From: Flavonifractor sp. An112
GTDB lineage: Bacteria; Bacillota; Clostridia; Oscillospirales; Oscillospiraceae
Assembly: GCF_002161085.1 (NCBI RefSeq)
Contig: NZ_NFLU01000002.1
Coordinates: 1-64,000, forward strand
Reading direction: 5' to 3'
DNA: 64,000 nucleotides
Positions 16,164-24,942 of the stretch are shown piece by piece. How positions within the stretch are numbered: the first letter of the stretch is position 1; each line of letters starts with the position of its first letter. Both the position numbers and the translations under genes were made by a program. The notes under the pieces are model-generated. The model saw only the letters and a program-made list of their open reading frames with translations. It was not told the DNA's origin and did not search any database.

Positions 16164-16742
16164 TCAGGTTGTTTTCGGGTGACAATAAAAAAGCAGTTCA
16201 AAATGCCCCCAGGTAGGGAACTGCTCCTCCATCCCTGCCCAGGTGAGTGCCGCTTCCTCCAGGTCTCCCCAGGTGATGGGGCTGATGACAAATTCCAGAT
16301 GGGCCGGCTTCACCAGCTCCACCGAATCCCGGAGCAGTTTGGCATCAATGCGGATAAATCCCCTCTCATCCCCGTAAAAGGCCAGGGAAAAGGTGTATTC
16401 AGAGAAATGTTCTGTGACCTTTACGTCGTAGCCCGTCAAAGCCTTGGCCATGGACTCGATGAGGGCCGCGTTGGCGGTGCCGCCGGCGCACAGCTGGGCC
16501 ACCACCGCCTGCCGCCGCTCCTCCAGGGTGGCTCCCTGGGCGGGGGTGCGACCGGTGAGCCGTTCCCACTCCGTCAGCCCGGCCTCATTGGCCGTGTGGG
16601 CGTAGAACTCCAGATAGAGCTGCCTGGCCCCCTCCAGCAGTTCCTGGGACAGATCTGCCATGGGGTCGGACACTCCGGCGGTATAGGGGCTGTCCAGCAG
16701 CCGCCGGGGCAGCCGCTCCAGCACATCACGGGCACCCATCAC
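16164..16742 (-). CDS. Baseplate protein, XkdU/YmfQ family (DUF2313)
   Basis: 192 residues. The N-terminus carries the family-typical RDVLERLPRRLLDSPYTAG. The centre has ..LTEWERLTGR.., then HLEFVISPITWGDLE. It follows the baseplate J gene by a 4-bp overlap, as xkdT-xkdU do in PBSX. The family is an essential baseplate wedge component in Mu- and PBSX-like phages. The C-terminal Trp repeats (ITWGDLE, LTWAGME, PTWGHFE) are shared with two downstream proteins. Confidence 0.82.
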   Translation of the reverse strand: MMGARDVLERLPRRLLDSPYTAGVSDPMADLSQELLEGARQLYLEFYAHTANEAGLTEWERLTGRTPAQGATLEERRQAVVAQLCAGGTANAALIESMAKALTGYDVKVTEHFSEYTFSLAFYGDERGFIRIDAKLLRDSVELVKPAHLEFVISPITWGDLEEAALTWAGMEEQFPTWGHFELLFYCHPKTT

Positions 16743-17827
16743 GCACCTCCCGGGGTGATGGTCACCCCGGCCAGCACCGGCACCTGCTCCACCGTCTTGG
16801 ACAGGTTTGCACCCTGGCTGTTGAGCCGCAGGTCGGCATAGTCCACCACGCCGTCGCAGGAGAGCAGCCGCAGTGCCACCTGGTTCAGCCGGATGGTGGC
16901 ATCGGTACCAAACTCCATGGACTCAAACATGGACTGCAGCAGGCCGGACAGCTGCTTCTCCACGGCGTCCGCCTGGACGCCGCTGTCCAGCGTGCAGGTG
17001 GTGGTGACCGTGATCTCCAGGGCCTGGGCGGACACCGCCGTCACATCCGCCCCGATGACCCGCCCCTCGTCCAGGATCTGCTGGGCCTGGGTGACGATGA
17101 GCTCGTCCACCGGCTGCTTGTCCGGGCTGGCCAGCACCACCTTCACGGTGCCGGGGCCGTCCCACAGAGGGATGGTCTTGGCCTGGCCCACGCCGGGGGT
17201 CTGGCGGGCCAGCTGCTCGTAGTAATACACGTTGCCGCTGGCCACCGGTTTGGACAGCCGGGTGTAGATCCGCTCGTAAAAAGAGGCGTCGCTCTCGCCG
17301 TCGGCCCCTCCCTCGCCTGGGCCGGCATTGGTGACGCTCTCCACACCGGGAATGGTCACCAGGAAGCGGGTCACGCTGCCGGCGTCCACGTTGTACCCCT
17401 CACCGGCAGTCTCCGCCGTGGCGGGTGCTGTAGCGGTGCCGTCCGCTATGGTGACCTGCAAATCGGTGCGGAAGCGCAGGCCGGAGGGGGTGAGACACAC
17501 CGTCCCCGCCGGGATGACCGCCCCGTCCTGGCCGGTAAAGGTGAGGGTCACATGGGCGGTGGAGGCGGGAGTGCGCTCCATGCCGTACTGTCCGGCAAAG
17601 AGGTCCAGATAGGGCCCGGAATCCGGCCCAGGGACCGCGGCCGCCAGCAGCACCCGGAGCTGCTGCCACGCCTTGTAGATCTGATAGGCCGCCTCTGAAT
17701 AGATCAGGTCGGTATAGGAGCCCTCCCGGGTGTCGATGTCCAGCCCGGCAGCCGTCAGGCGGCTCACCAGCTCCGCCTTGATGCTCTCCGGCGTGACCTC
17801 GGTACTGATGGCACTAAAGTCCAACAT
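16739..17827 (-). CDS. Baseplate J / gp47-like protein (XkdT)
   Basis: 362 residues. It has the N-terminal TREGSYTDLIYSEAAYQIYK helix pair, FTGQDGAVIPAGTVCLT (family hallmark), GVESVTNAGPGEGGADGESD and LRLNSQGANLSKTVEQVPVL at the end. Baseplate J forms the inner wedge of contractile tails and is one of the best markers that the phage is a myovirus. It starts 14 bp before the end of the XkdS-like gene. Confidence 0.93.
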   Translation of the reverse strand: MLDFSAISTEVTPESIKAELVSRLTAAGLDIDTREGSYTDLIYSEAAYQIYKAWQQLRVLLAAAVPGPDSGPYLDLFAGQYGMERTPASTAHVTLTFTGQDGAVIPAGTVCLTPSGLRFRTDLQVTIADGTATAPATAETAGEGYNVDAGSVTRFLVTIPGVESVTNAGPGEGGADGESDASFYERIYTRLSKPVASGNVYYYEQLARQTPGVGQAKTIPLWDGPGTVKVVLASPDKQPVDELIVTQAQQILDEGRVIGADVTAVSAQALEITVTTTCTLDSGVQADAVEKQLSGLLQSMFESMEFGTDATIRLNQVALRLLSCDGVVDYADLRLNSQGANLSKTVEQVPVLAGVTITPGGA

Positions 17828-18242
17828 CCACGCTCACCTCCCCATAAATGGTGCTGACGGCACACCGCAGACTGAGGGTGGAGCCGGAGAAACTCACCTG
17901 GATCTGCTGCACGTCGTTGATGTAGGGATTGACCGTCAGGCACTCCCGTACATAGCGCACCGCCTCCGCCTCCTTGACCTCGGCGGTGTAGGGCCGTCCG
18001 GTCAGCTCCTGGAGCTCGCAGCCGTAGTCCCTGGTGAAGAGCACCAGGTGGCCCCGGACAGCGTGGAGGGCGTTCCACGCCCAGGTGGCCACCGCCTGGG
18101 CCCCGGTGACCCATACCGGGCTTCCGCCCTGCCAGAGGGGCCTGTCCGTCTCAAAATCCCAGGCGATCTCCCGGTACAGGGGCAGCACACCCGTCCCCTG
18201 CCCCGCCTGGTCGGGGGCGCTGATCAAAGGAAAGAGTGTCAC
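17814..18242 (-). CDS. Baseplate wedge protein, XkdS family (DUF2634)
   Basis: 142 residues from GTG 18242, overlapping the previous stop (CCGTGA). The longer frame upstream is the shadow of the XkdR-like gene. YREIAWDFETDRP then GHLVLFTRDYGCEL and VRECLTVNPYI are typical of gp25/XkdS-like wedge proteins that seed sheath polymerisation. Confidence 0.85.
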   Translation of the reverse strand: MTLFPLISAPDQAGQGTGVLPLYREIAWDFETDRPLWQGGSPVWVTGAQAVATWAWNALHAVRGHLVLFTRDYGCELQELTGRPYTAEVKEAEAVRYVRECLTVNPYINDVQQIQVSFSGSTLSLRCAVSTIYGEVSVDVGL

Positions 18243-18643
18243 GGGCTCACCACCTTGCAAAGTACATAGTAGATCTGGCCTTCGGCGTCGGGCAGCAGCA
18301 GCACCTGGTCCCCCACTGCCAGCCGGTGGCTGTTCAGGGTCACCGTTCCGGGCAGCTCCCACAGAGGAATGGAGGTAATGACGGCCATGCCGGTGTCGAT
18401 ACTGGTCCGGACGGATGCGCCGTCTATGTCCAGCGTGATCCGGAAGGGGCCCTCCTGCCTGGGCCACAGCCGGGCGTCCACCATCAGATCCTGCTCATCC
18501 AGCGTCATACCGCCGGCCTGGATCACCAGCCGCCCCTCTCCCACATCCAGAACAGTGCCCCGCAGCAGGCCGGGCGGCCACTGGCCTTGCGCTCGCTTGT
18601 CGATCTCCAGCAGTAAGCCGCTGTAGGGGTCTTCCGCATTCAT
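18239..18643 (-). CDS. Baseplate protein, XkdR family (DUF2577)
   Basis: 134 residues. LRGTVLDVGEGRLVIQAGG and LAVGDQVLLLPDAEGQIYY give an OB-like, beta-rich protein. The gene order xkdQ-xkdR-xkdS is kept. It probably belongs to the baseplate hub complex. It overlaps both neighbours by four bases. Confidence 0.8.
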   Translation of the reverse strand: MNAEDPYSGLLLEIDKRAQGQWPPGLLRGTVLDVGEGRLVIQAGGMTLDEQDLMVDARLWPRQEGPFRITLDIDGASVRTSIDTGMAVITSIPLWELPGTVTLNSHRLAVGDQVLLLPDAEGQIYYVLCKVVSP

Positions 18644-19626
18644 GTCACTTCACCTCCCGATTCTGTGGTATACATCACGTTGCGCAAATTGAGCGTCAGC
18701 TGCACGGTATAGCCGTTCTCATCCCAGATGTGCTTGTCGGCGTCGATCCACAGCACCCCGGACAGGCCGGTCACCGGCTGCCGCACGATCACGGTCCGGC
18801 CGGTGGTAAGCCGGATGTCCCCCAGACAGGTCACCGTCACCTTTTGGGCCAGGCCGTTGTCCTCCAGCAGCTGCTTGGCCTCGGCCTGGGCGTCCTCTCC
18901 CTCCCGCTGGGTGATGTGCTGCTCCAGCAGGCCGTACAGGTCCACCGCGGATTGATCCCGCACCGTGGTCAGCCGCACCCCGTCGGAGTTGTAGATGCCC
19001 ACGCTGTTGACCATGTCCTCAATGGACTCGGTGGTAGTGGAGGTCAGCAGGTTGGACTTGGGGCGGATCACCAGGCTCTCCCCCGTCTCGCTGCGCTCCC
19101 GGACGGTGAGCTTGTCCCACTCGAAGCGGGCCAGGTACTGCTTTCCCGTCTGCCGGGAGGCCAGGGTATACAGCGTGGTGACAATGCGCCACAGGTCGAT
19201 GCCGGCAAATTTGCGGCTTACCGCCACCCCGGTGGCCGCCAGTTCTCCCACCGGGATACTGTAGCTCTGGCACAGGCGGCGCACCGCGGACTCCGGCGTC
19301 TCTCCCCGCACCTGGAGGGTGCCCTGGTTGCCCGCCAGGTACATACCCCGGTCCATGGCGGTGACCGCCACGGTGGGCCTGGCGTCGCTGAGGGTGCGGG
19401 TCACCACCGGCCCCTGAAAGAGCTGGGCCCCGCTGTCGTCCCAGAAGCCCGCCATGGCCCCCACCGGACACTCCACCGCCGGCAGGTTGGGATCAGCCTG
19501 ACTTACTGCCAGGTCAAAGCTGAGGGTACGGGCGGCCCTCTGCTTGTCGCCGCTCCACTCCACATTGCTCACCAGGCCCCAGGCATTCTCCACCGTCCTG
19601 CCGCCGGAGGTAAACTTTAAAATCAC
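18640..19626 (-). CDS. Baseplate hub protein, XkdQ/YqbQ family
   Basis: 328 residues from GTG 19626, overlapping the stop of the LysM gene (GGGTGA); an apparent longer frame is antisense noise. Motifs: SNVEWSGDKQRAARTLSFDL at the N-terminus, TAMDRGMYLAGNQGT, VRRLCQSYSIPVGEL, and a C-terminus LSGVLWIDADKHIWDENGY typical of hub proteins related to gp27/gpD. It links the tail tube to the cell-puncturing apparatus. Confidence 0.88.
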   Translation of the reverse strand: MILKFTSGGRTVENAWGLVSNVEWSGDKQRAARTLSFDLAVSQADPNLPAVECPVGAMAGFWDDSGAQLFQGPVVTRTLSDARPTVAVTAMDRGMYLAGNQGTLQVRGETPESAVRRLCQSYSIPVGELAATGVAVSRKFAGIDLWRIVTTLYTLASRQTGKQYLARFEWDKLTVRERSETGESLVIRPKSNLLTSTTTESIEDMVNSVGIYNSDGVRLTTVRDQSAVDLYGLLEQHITQREGEDAQAEAKQLLEDNGLAQKVTVTCLGDIRLTTGRTVIVRQPVTGLSGVLWIDADKHIWDENGYTVQLTLNLRNVMYTTESGGEVT

Positions 19627-20267
19627 CCGCTCACCCCCAGCTGGCCCACAGGGGGCAGGGTGAGCACCTGGCCTGGGAAGATCAGGTGGGGGTTCTTGAT
19701 GCCGTTGTAGGTGGCCAGGGCATTGTAGTACTTGGCGGTACCGTTGCCGTAGAACCGGCGACAGATCACCGACAGGCAATCCCCGGCCACCACTGTGTAG
19801 GTCTGGGCCTGTCCGGTCTGCTCCGCCTCGCTGCGGCCGCCCGAGCTGCCCGACTCGGAGGTCACCGCCTCCAGGGACTGGACCTCCTTCAGGTAGAGCT
19901 TGGCGTACACGTCCCCGGTGCCGTCCCGCTCCTCGTAGGAGATCTCCTCAATGACCACCTGGGCATTGACCACGCCGGGCACTACATAGCGCACGATCTT
20001 CTTGCCCCGGGCCCAGGCGGAAAACTTGTTGACGTAGTAGTAGGGGTCGGCCACCGCACCAGGAGCACTGTAGGGCCGCTCCCCCGCCGGGAAGAGACAC
20101 TCCAGCGCCCCGCTGAAAGCGGAGGGATCGCCGGGCAGATAGACGGTGCCCGTGCCGTTGACGGTGAGCTCCCGCACGTTCTGTCCCGCCCCCCAACCGA
20201 AGGGCAGGGGCGGCACCGGCAGGCTCAGCTCCTGGCCGTCCGCCAGAAATGAAAAGGTCAGCGCCAT
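19623..20267 (-). CDS. Tail/baseplate LysM protein, XkdP family
   Basis: 214 residues from ATG 20267 (GGAGGG seven bases upstream). The N-terminal 120 residues form a gp53-like domain with NVRELTVNGTGTVYLPG. The C-terminal 50 are a LysM module (YTVVAGDCLSVICRRFYGNG .. IFPGQVLTLP) that binds peptidoglycan during penetration. It sits between the tape measure and hub genes, as xkdP does in PBSX. Confidence 0.9.
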   Translation of the reverse strand: MALTFSFLADGQELSLPVPPLPFGWGAGQNVRELTVNGTGTVYLPGDPSAFSGALECLFPAGERPYSAPGAVADPYYYVNKFSAWARGKKIVRYVVPGVVNAQVVIEEISYEERDGTGDVYAKLYLKEVQSLEAVTSESGSSGGRSEAEQTGQAQTYTVVAGDCLSVICRRFYGNGTAKYYNALATYNGIKNPHLIFPGQVLTLPPVGQLGVSG

Positions 20268-20277
20268 GGTCACCCTC

Positions 20278-22347
20278 CTATCCGTAGGCTCCGGCCAGAC
20301 TGGCCTGCTTCATCCTGGCCAGCAGACTGGCGGCGATGGCGTCAATGTCCGATTCCTGCCGCACAATAAAGGTATTTCCCGAGACGGTGACCCCACCGGC
20401 ACCGCCCACTTTGTTGTAGACCCGGGCCTCTGCCGCCGTCAGCACCCGCTCCCCCTCATGGAGGAATGCCGGATAGTCATTGTAGGGCACCCGGCCCAGG
20501 CCGGTGGCATATCGGTAGCGGTTATTGTTCCGCACCCGGGCGCCCGGTGATTCATCGTCATATCCGCTTACCAGCACCGACCCACGCCCCTTGCTGGATT
20601 CCTGTTGGAGGTCATAGTTGTTCCGCCAGCCGTTCAGGGCGGCCGTATTCTCTCGGATCGCACCGATCAGATCCAGCTCACTGTCATGGACAAGCTGATA
20701 TGCGCTGCTGCTCTCATATGCTGCAGTAGCCAAGGCCTCCGCCTCCATACGGAGGTTATCCATCTTGAGGCCAGCTTCCTGGCTGCCGTTTTCATAGTCG
20801 GCGGAGGCCTTAATGAAGTCTCCGCGCATTTCTTTCAACTCAGCCACCGTTTTATCATCAAAAAGGCCGGGCGTAGTCTCCTGGCCCAGCAGAACCGCAC
20901 TGAGCGCCTCCCTGGAGTACTGTTCGGACAGGTTATCCAAATATGCCTGGTTTTGCCCCGAGATGGTGTTGAGGTTGGATACCGCCTCCCCCAGAACGCC
21001 GCCATACGCATCGATCTCCTGCTGGAGGCCACCGGCCCGCATTGAGTTGTACCCTCGCCCCCTGGCGGCATCGATCTCGGTCATGGCGTCCTCCAGGGTA
21101 GAGGTGAGACCGCTGAAGGTCTGGGCCATGGTCTCCATGGCCCCGCCGTAGGACTCCGCCATACCGGCCTGGATGATGTCCACGGCGTCCTGGCCGCCGA
21201 TGGATCCCTTGGAAATCATGTCGTAGATCTCGCCCTGGGTCTTACCATAGGCATCCGCCAGCATTCCGATGACGTTGACCCCCCGCTCCTGGAGGATGTT
21301 GAGGTACTCCAGGCTGGCCTTGCCGGAGCTCTGCATCCGGCTCATGGCCTGGGCCATGTAGGTCATGTCCTCCGCCGTGACGCCCACGGCGCTGCCGGCG
21401 TCGCCGATGGCCGCCATCAGCTCCAGCATCCGCTCCGGGCTGTCCCCGAAGCCGATGGCCAGGGCCCGGCTCATGCTGGTCAGGTCGCTGTACTCCATGG
21501 GGGTGGCGGCGGCCATGACCCGCAGGTCGCTGAGGTACTGCCGGCTTGCCCCCTCCCCCAGCAGGCGGCTGAAGGCGATCTCGTCCAGCTCCCGCTGGGA
21601 GGCGGTGGCCGAGCCGCTGGTCAGGCTCTCCTCCGTCTTTGACTGGCCCTGCTCGTACAGCTGCTGATAATATTGCTTGAAGGCGTCGTCCTGCTGCTCA
21701 TAGATCTGGGCCCCTCCGCTGACCAGACCCACCAGGCCGCCCAGGGCGGCCCCGACGGCGGTGCCGATCCCCGGAGCGATCATGCTGCCGATAGCAGCCC
21801 CTGCTCCGGCGCTGCTGAGGGCGCTGGAGAACAGGGTACCCACATCACTGCCGCCGAAGGAGGTGACCAGAGTGCCTGCCCACTGGCTGGCCACATCTCC
21901 CAGCATGGACCAGGCTCCCGCCTGGCCCAGGGTGGAGAGGATCCCTCCGGACGTGCCGCCATTCTGCCGGGACAAGCGGCTGCCCTGGCCCTCCAGCTCC
22001 CGGAGGGCGGTTTGGGTGTTCTTGGAGGCCTGGACCGTCTCCTTCATGACGGTATTCAGCGCCTCATATTTCTCCTTGGCGCTGGACAGGGCGTCCGCGT
22101 CAGCGGCGGACCCCGTCTCCTTATAGGCCTTCTCAGCGTCCTTCAGGGTCTTCTTGGCATCCACCAGTTCCACCTGGAGCTGGCTCTGCTGCTTGATGAG
22201 TCCGTCCAGCCGGGTCTCATAGGCCTTGGCCTTCTGCTGCACCTCATCAAAACTTTTTCCGTAGCCGGAGTTTGCCTCCCGCATGGCCTTGACTCCCGGG
22301 GAGTATTGGTCCCGCAGGGTCACCAGAATGCTGGCCTCCTTGCCCAC
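20278..22347 (-). CDS. Tail tape measure protein
   Basis: 689 residues from GTG 22347, with AAGGAGG nine bases upstream. N-terminal coiled coil (residues 20-130), then a hydrophobic glycine/alanine-rich stretch of about 190-260 (GAAIGSMIAPGIGTAVGAAL), typical of the membrane-inserting part. Next comes the conserved tape-measure core (MEYSDLTSMSRALAIGFG; LEYLNILQERGVNVIGML). The length sets the tail length: 689 residues implies a fairly short tail if the usual 1.5 angstrom per residue holds. Confidence 0.92.
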   Translation of the reverse strand: MGKEASILVTLRDQYSPGVKAMREANSGYGKSFDEVQQKAKAYETRLDGLIKQQSQLQVELVDAKKTLKDAEKAYKETGSAADADALSSAKEKYEALNTVMKETVQASKNTQTALRELEGQGSRLSRQNGGTSGGILSTLGQAGAWSMLGDVASQWAGTLVTSFGGSDVGTLFSSALSSAGAGAAIGSMIAPGIGTAVGAALGGLVGLVSGGAQIYEQQDDAFKQYYQQLYEQGQSKTEESLTSGSATASQRELDEIAFSRLLGEGASRQYLSDLRVMAAATPMEYSDLTSMSRALAIGFGDSPERMLELMAAIGDAGSAVGVTAEDMTYMAQAMSRMQSSGKASLEYLNILQERGVNVIGMLADAYGKTQGEIYDMISKGSIGGQDAVDIIQAGMAESYGGAMETMAQTFSGLTSTLEDAMTEIDAARGRGYNSMRAGGLQQEIDAYGGVLGEAVSNLNTISGQNQAYLDNLSEQYSREALSAVLLGQETTPGLFDDKTVAELKEMRGDFIKASADYENGSQEAGLKMDNLRMEAEALATAAYESSSAYQLVHDSELDLIGAIRENTAALNGWRNNYDLQQESSKGRGSVLVSGYDDESPGARVRNNNRYRYATGLGRVPYNDYPAFLHEGERVLTAAEARVYNKVGGAGGVTVSGNTFIVRQESDIDAIAASLLARMKQASLAGAYG

Positions 22348-22364
22348 CGTCCTTCACCTCCTTG

Positions 22365-22544
22365 TCACCGCGGCGGAGATCGCCGCCTCATGGCCTCCTC
22401 TCGCTGCTCCAGTTCCCGCACCAGGAAGGCCCGTACCAGGGCCTTCTCTCCGGCGGGCAGGGACCAGTACTGGGCGGGGGCCCAGTTTTTCTCCCGGAAC
22501 AGCAGGTACATCAGCCTCAGCTCAGGATCTCCGCCCTCGGTCAG
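22365..22544 (-). CDS. Tail assembly chaperone, -1 frameshift extension
   Basis: 59 codons read only if ribosomes slip back one base at 22544-22550. The product runs from LTEGGDPELRLMYLLF through KNWAPAQYWSLPAGEKAL to an Arg-rich end. The frame has no start codon or ribosome site of its own. It ends just before the tape-measure ribosome site. It corresponds to the T part of lambda gpGT, which recruits tape measure and tube subunits. Confidence 0.82.
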   Translation of the reverse strand: MTEGGDPELRLMYLLFREKNWAPAQYWSLPAGEKALVRAFLVRELEQREEAMRRRSPPR

Positions 22545-22960
22545 TTTTTTGCCAGTTCCTCCGCTACGGCGTCCTCAGGGTCCGTGACCTCCTCCCGCCC
22601 CCAGGGCATCACCACCGGTTTACGGTAACCGCTGAGCAGCTCCACGGCCACAGCCACCGCCCGGATCTCACCGGGCAGCAGATAGGACTTGACTACCTCC
22701 GCCGGGGTGGGGCCGTGGGCCATCAGCAATTCCGTGGAGCGCCACACACCGTCCGCATCTCCTGCCAGCACCGTCTGGATCTCACAGTCCGTCATGTCCT
22801 TCAGTTCCAGGGCCTTGCCGTAGGGCAACCCCTTCAGTTCCAGCACGAAGGGCTCCCCGTACAGCTCACTCAGCCGGACCACTTCGTAGCTGGCCCGGGG
22901 CAGGTCTTTCTGCACATCCGGCGTCTCGGGCCGGAGCAGCAGGTCCAGAATCTTACTCAT
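22541..22960 (-). CDS. Tail assembly chaperone, XkdN family
   Basis: 139 residues. Opening MSKILDLLLRPETPDVQKDL; core ELYGEPFVLELKGLPYGKAL, the XkdN family pattern. The last sense codons are GCA AAA AAC followed directly by TGA, which places the slippery heptamer A-AAA-AAC in the correct frame for -1 slippage. Both a short form and a 198-residue fusion are predicted. Position between tube and tape measure is conserved in siphoviruses and myoviruses. Confidence 0.88.
   Translation of the reverse strand: MSKILDLLLRPETPDVQKDLPRASYEVVRLSELYGEPFVLELKGLPYGKALELKDMTDCEIQTVLAGDADGVWRSTELLMAHGPTPAEVVKSYLLPGEIRAVAVAVELLSGYRKPVVMPWGREEVTDPEDAVAEELAKN
22544..22550 (-). promoter_or_regulatory. Programmed -1 frameshift slippery site AAAAAAC
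   Basis: Canonical X-XXY-YYZ heptamer, in frame and immediately upstream of the zero-frame stop TGA (22541-22543). The -1 frame is then open for 59 codons. Confidence 0.82.
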
Positions 22961-22972
22961 CTCAGGTCCTCC

Positions 22973-23401
22973 TTATGCGGATTCCAGGTATTTGTGGCTG
23001 GTAAAGGTGAAGGGAACCTCGTCCTTCTGGACGGTCTTGCGCTCCCAGTTCACCAGGGGCACCTCGTCCAGGCTGACCCCGTAGATGGCCACCCGCTCGG
23101 CGCCGTAGGCGTCCGGGTCGTCCAGCTTGCTCACCATGGTCACCCGCACATCCTTGCCGTCCCGGATGGCGTCGGCCATCTCCCGGAAGCGGCTGTACAC
23201 CTTGTACAGGCCCATGGAGCCGGTACCCTTGGAGCCCATGACCTTGCTGTCCTCCACCATCTCCCTGGGCAGGTTGATGGCCTCCTTGGAGTGGGTGTAT
23301 TTGGCGGTGAACTTGTAGCACTCGGCCACCAGATCGCCATCCCACCAAACCTCGCCGAAGGTGCCCGACATCACCCGCTTGGCGCTGTCAAAGGTACTCA
23401 T
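22973..23401 (-). CDS. Tail tube protein, XkdM family (DUF2001)
   Basis: 142 residues. RVMSGTFGEVWWDGDLVAEC, then KFTAKYTHSKEAINLP, MGSKGTGSMGLYKVYSR and a C-terminal VPFTFTSHKYLESA are the family signature. It polymerises into the rigid tube inside the sheath. It overlaps the end of the sheath gene by 4 bp, as in PBSX xkdK-xkdM. Confidence 0.93.
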   Translation of the reverse strand: MSTFDSAKRVMSGTFGEVWWDGDLVAECYKFTAKYTHSKEAINLPREMVEDSKVMGSKGTGSMGLYKVYSRFREMADAIRDGKDVRVTMVSKLDDPDAYGAERVAIYGVSLDEVPLVNWERKTVQKDEVPFTFTSHKYLESA

Positions 23402-24480
23402 AGAGCCTCACCTCCCATGTAGTAATCCAGATCGAAGTCCTCCATGGCGTCCAGCACCACGCCGCCCATTTTGATGAAGACCCAGGAGCCGGTGTCAGCC
23501 TTCAGGAGCTCCTGGTCGGTCATGCCGGAGACATCCACGCCGTTTTCCTTCAGCCACTGCTTCTGTTTGTCCAGGTTGAGCTCCGCGTAGCTGGAGCCGG
23601 CCTGGATGACCCCCTCCCCCTCCAGGGTCTGGAGGAAGTCATGGATCTCACTGACCAGCAGCAGCTTGTTGTCGTAGCTGTTGGCCATACGGATGTATTT
23701 GTCCTCAATGACCGTGCGGCACCGGCTGCGGATCAGGTCCAGGGCCTCCACGATCTTGATCTTCTTCAGGCTCTCGCTCATGTCTCCCGACACCGTGGTC
23801 AGGGAGTTCACCGCCCGGCCCAGTTTCACCTTCCGGCCGTCGTGGATGAGGATGAGCTGGCCGCTGTCGGCGGCGGTGTCCGGATCGGCGATCTCATCCA
23901 CGCCGCTGACCTCCTCCAGGGGGGTGGAGGTAGCGGAGGACTCAATGGGGGTGCCAGCCAGCACCCCGGCGATGCGGCTGCAATAGTCCCCGGCGGTGTA
24001 GGTCTGACCGCCGGCCACAATGCCGGTGGCCACGAAGTCCACCACCGCCATGTTGTCCGCCTTGTGACCCGGCAGCACCAGCTTGCCGATGCAGTACTTC
24101 TTCCGGACCCCCTCCAGCCAGGTGACGGCAGCCGTCATCTGCTCGGCCTCCACATCCGCCGGACAGGCCAGATAGTCGAAGTCACTGGAGGCCAGGGCGG
24201 CACATCCCACCTCCACCAGGTCGTCCTCAGCGCCGATCACCGACAGCAGCACCTTCTGGGGCTTGCCGTCGCCCCCCAGAAAGGCACGGGTGATGTAGGC
24301 CTGGACCTCCGCCCCCAGGCCGCTGGGCATATCCTCCGGGTCGGCCAGGGTATACAGTCCGGCCTCAGCCCCCGTGTCCCGCACGATGACGGCCACGATG
24401 CCGTTTTTCAGCCGGTTTACCACCTCTTCCGCCGCCTTGTGGAAGGCGATGGTCAGGTTAGGCTGTCCCATTCCAGCCAT
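23398..24480 (-). CDS. Tail sheath protein, XkdK family
   Basis: 360 residues. An N-terminal VVNRLKNGIVAVIVRDTG, a central VTWLEGVRKKYCIGKLVLPG, and a C-terminal domain ending SWVFIKMGGVVLDAMEDFDL match the contractile sheath family. It proves a contractile tail. It is probably translated from ATG 24480, directly adjacent to the terminator-protein stop. Confidence 0.93.
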   Translation of the reverse strand: MAGMGQPNLTIAFHKAAEEVVNRLKNGIVAVIVRDTGAEAGLYTLADPEDMPSGLGAEVQAYITRAFLGGDGKPQKVLLSVIGAEDDLVEVGCAALASSDFDYLACPADVEAEQMTAAVTWLEGVRKKYCIGKLVLPGHKADNMAVVDFVATGIVAGGQTYTAGDYCSRIAGVLAGTPIESSATSTPLEEVSGVDEIADPDTAADSGQLILIHDGRKVKLGRAVNSLTTVSGDMSESLKKIKIVEALDLIRSRCRTVIEDKYIRMANSYDNKLLLVSEIHDFLQTLEGEGVIQAGSSYAELNLDKQKQWLKENGVDVSGMTDQELLKADTGSWVFIKMGGVVLDAMEDFDLDYYMGGEAL

Positions 24481-24939
24481 TTACGTCTCCTCCTTTACGG
24501 TAAAATCCATGTCGAACTGCTCCATGGGGGATGCCTGTACCTCCTCCAGAACCCGGTCGTCCTGCCAGGACAGGGTAAAGGTCAGCTCGGCGTAGTCGTT
24601 GAACACCTCACCGGCGGTATCGGACAGGTCCAGGTACCGGTCCCCCACCTGGATGGCTCCGCCGGTGTACAGCGCCAAGGCCGCCGTCAGCCGGTCACTG
24701 AGCACCTCGATCTGGCTGTCGTGGTAGTCGTCCACCGTCTCGAAAAAGGTGAGCTTCACCTGGGCGGTGCGCTCTACGGTGTGACAGGTGGCGTCCTCCA
24801 TGGTCTGCCTGCCCACCTCCACCAGGAAGGAGGGCCGCTCAAAGTTCTTGTGTACCAGGTTGCGGTAGCCCTTCAGCCGGGGGAAGGTCTTCCCTGTCAG
24901 ATCCTCCACCCCGTCCAGAATGTCGTTGATCCTCAGCAT
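24481..24939 (-). CDS. Phage tail terminator family protein (DUF6838-like)
   Basis: 152 residues. LRINDILDGVEDLTGKTFP and CHTVERTAQVKLTFFETVDD are typical of tail-completion proteins encoded just before the sheath in clostridial myophages. It should cap the tail and join it to the head. The alpha/beta pattern fits the gpU/tail-terminator fold; assignment is by position and motif. Confidence 0.7.
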   Translation of the reverse strand: MLRINDILDGVEDLTGKTFPRLKGYRNLVHKNFERPSFLVEVGRQTMEDATCHTVERTAQVKLTFFETVDDYHDSQIEVLSDRLTAALALYTGGAIQVGDRYLDLSDTAGEVFNDYAELTFTLSWQDDRVLEEVQASPMEQFDMDFTVKEET

Positions 24940-24942
24940 GGC

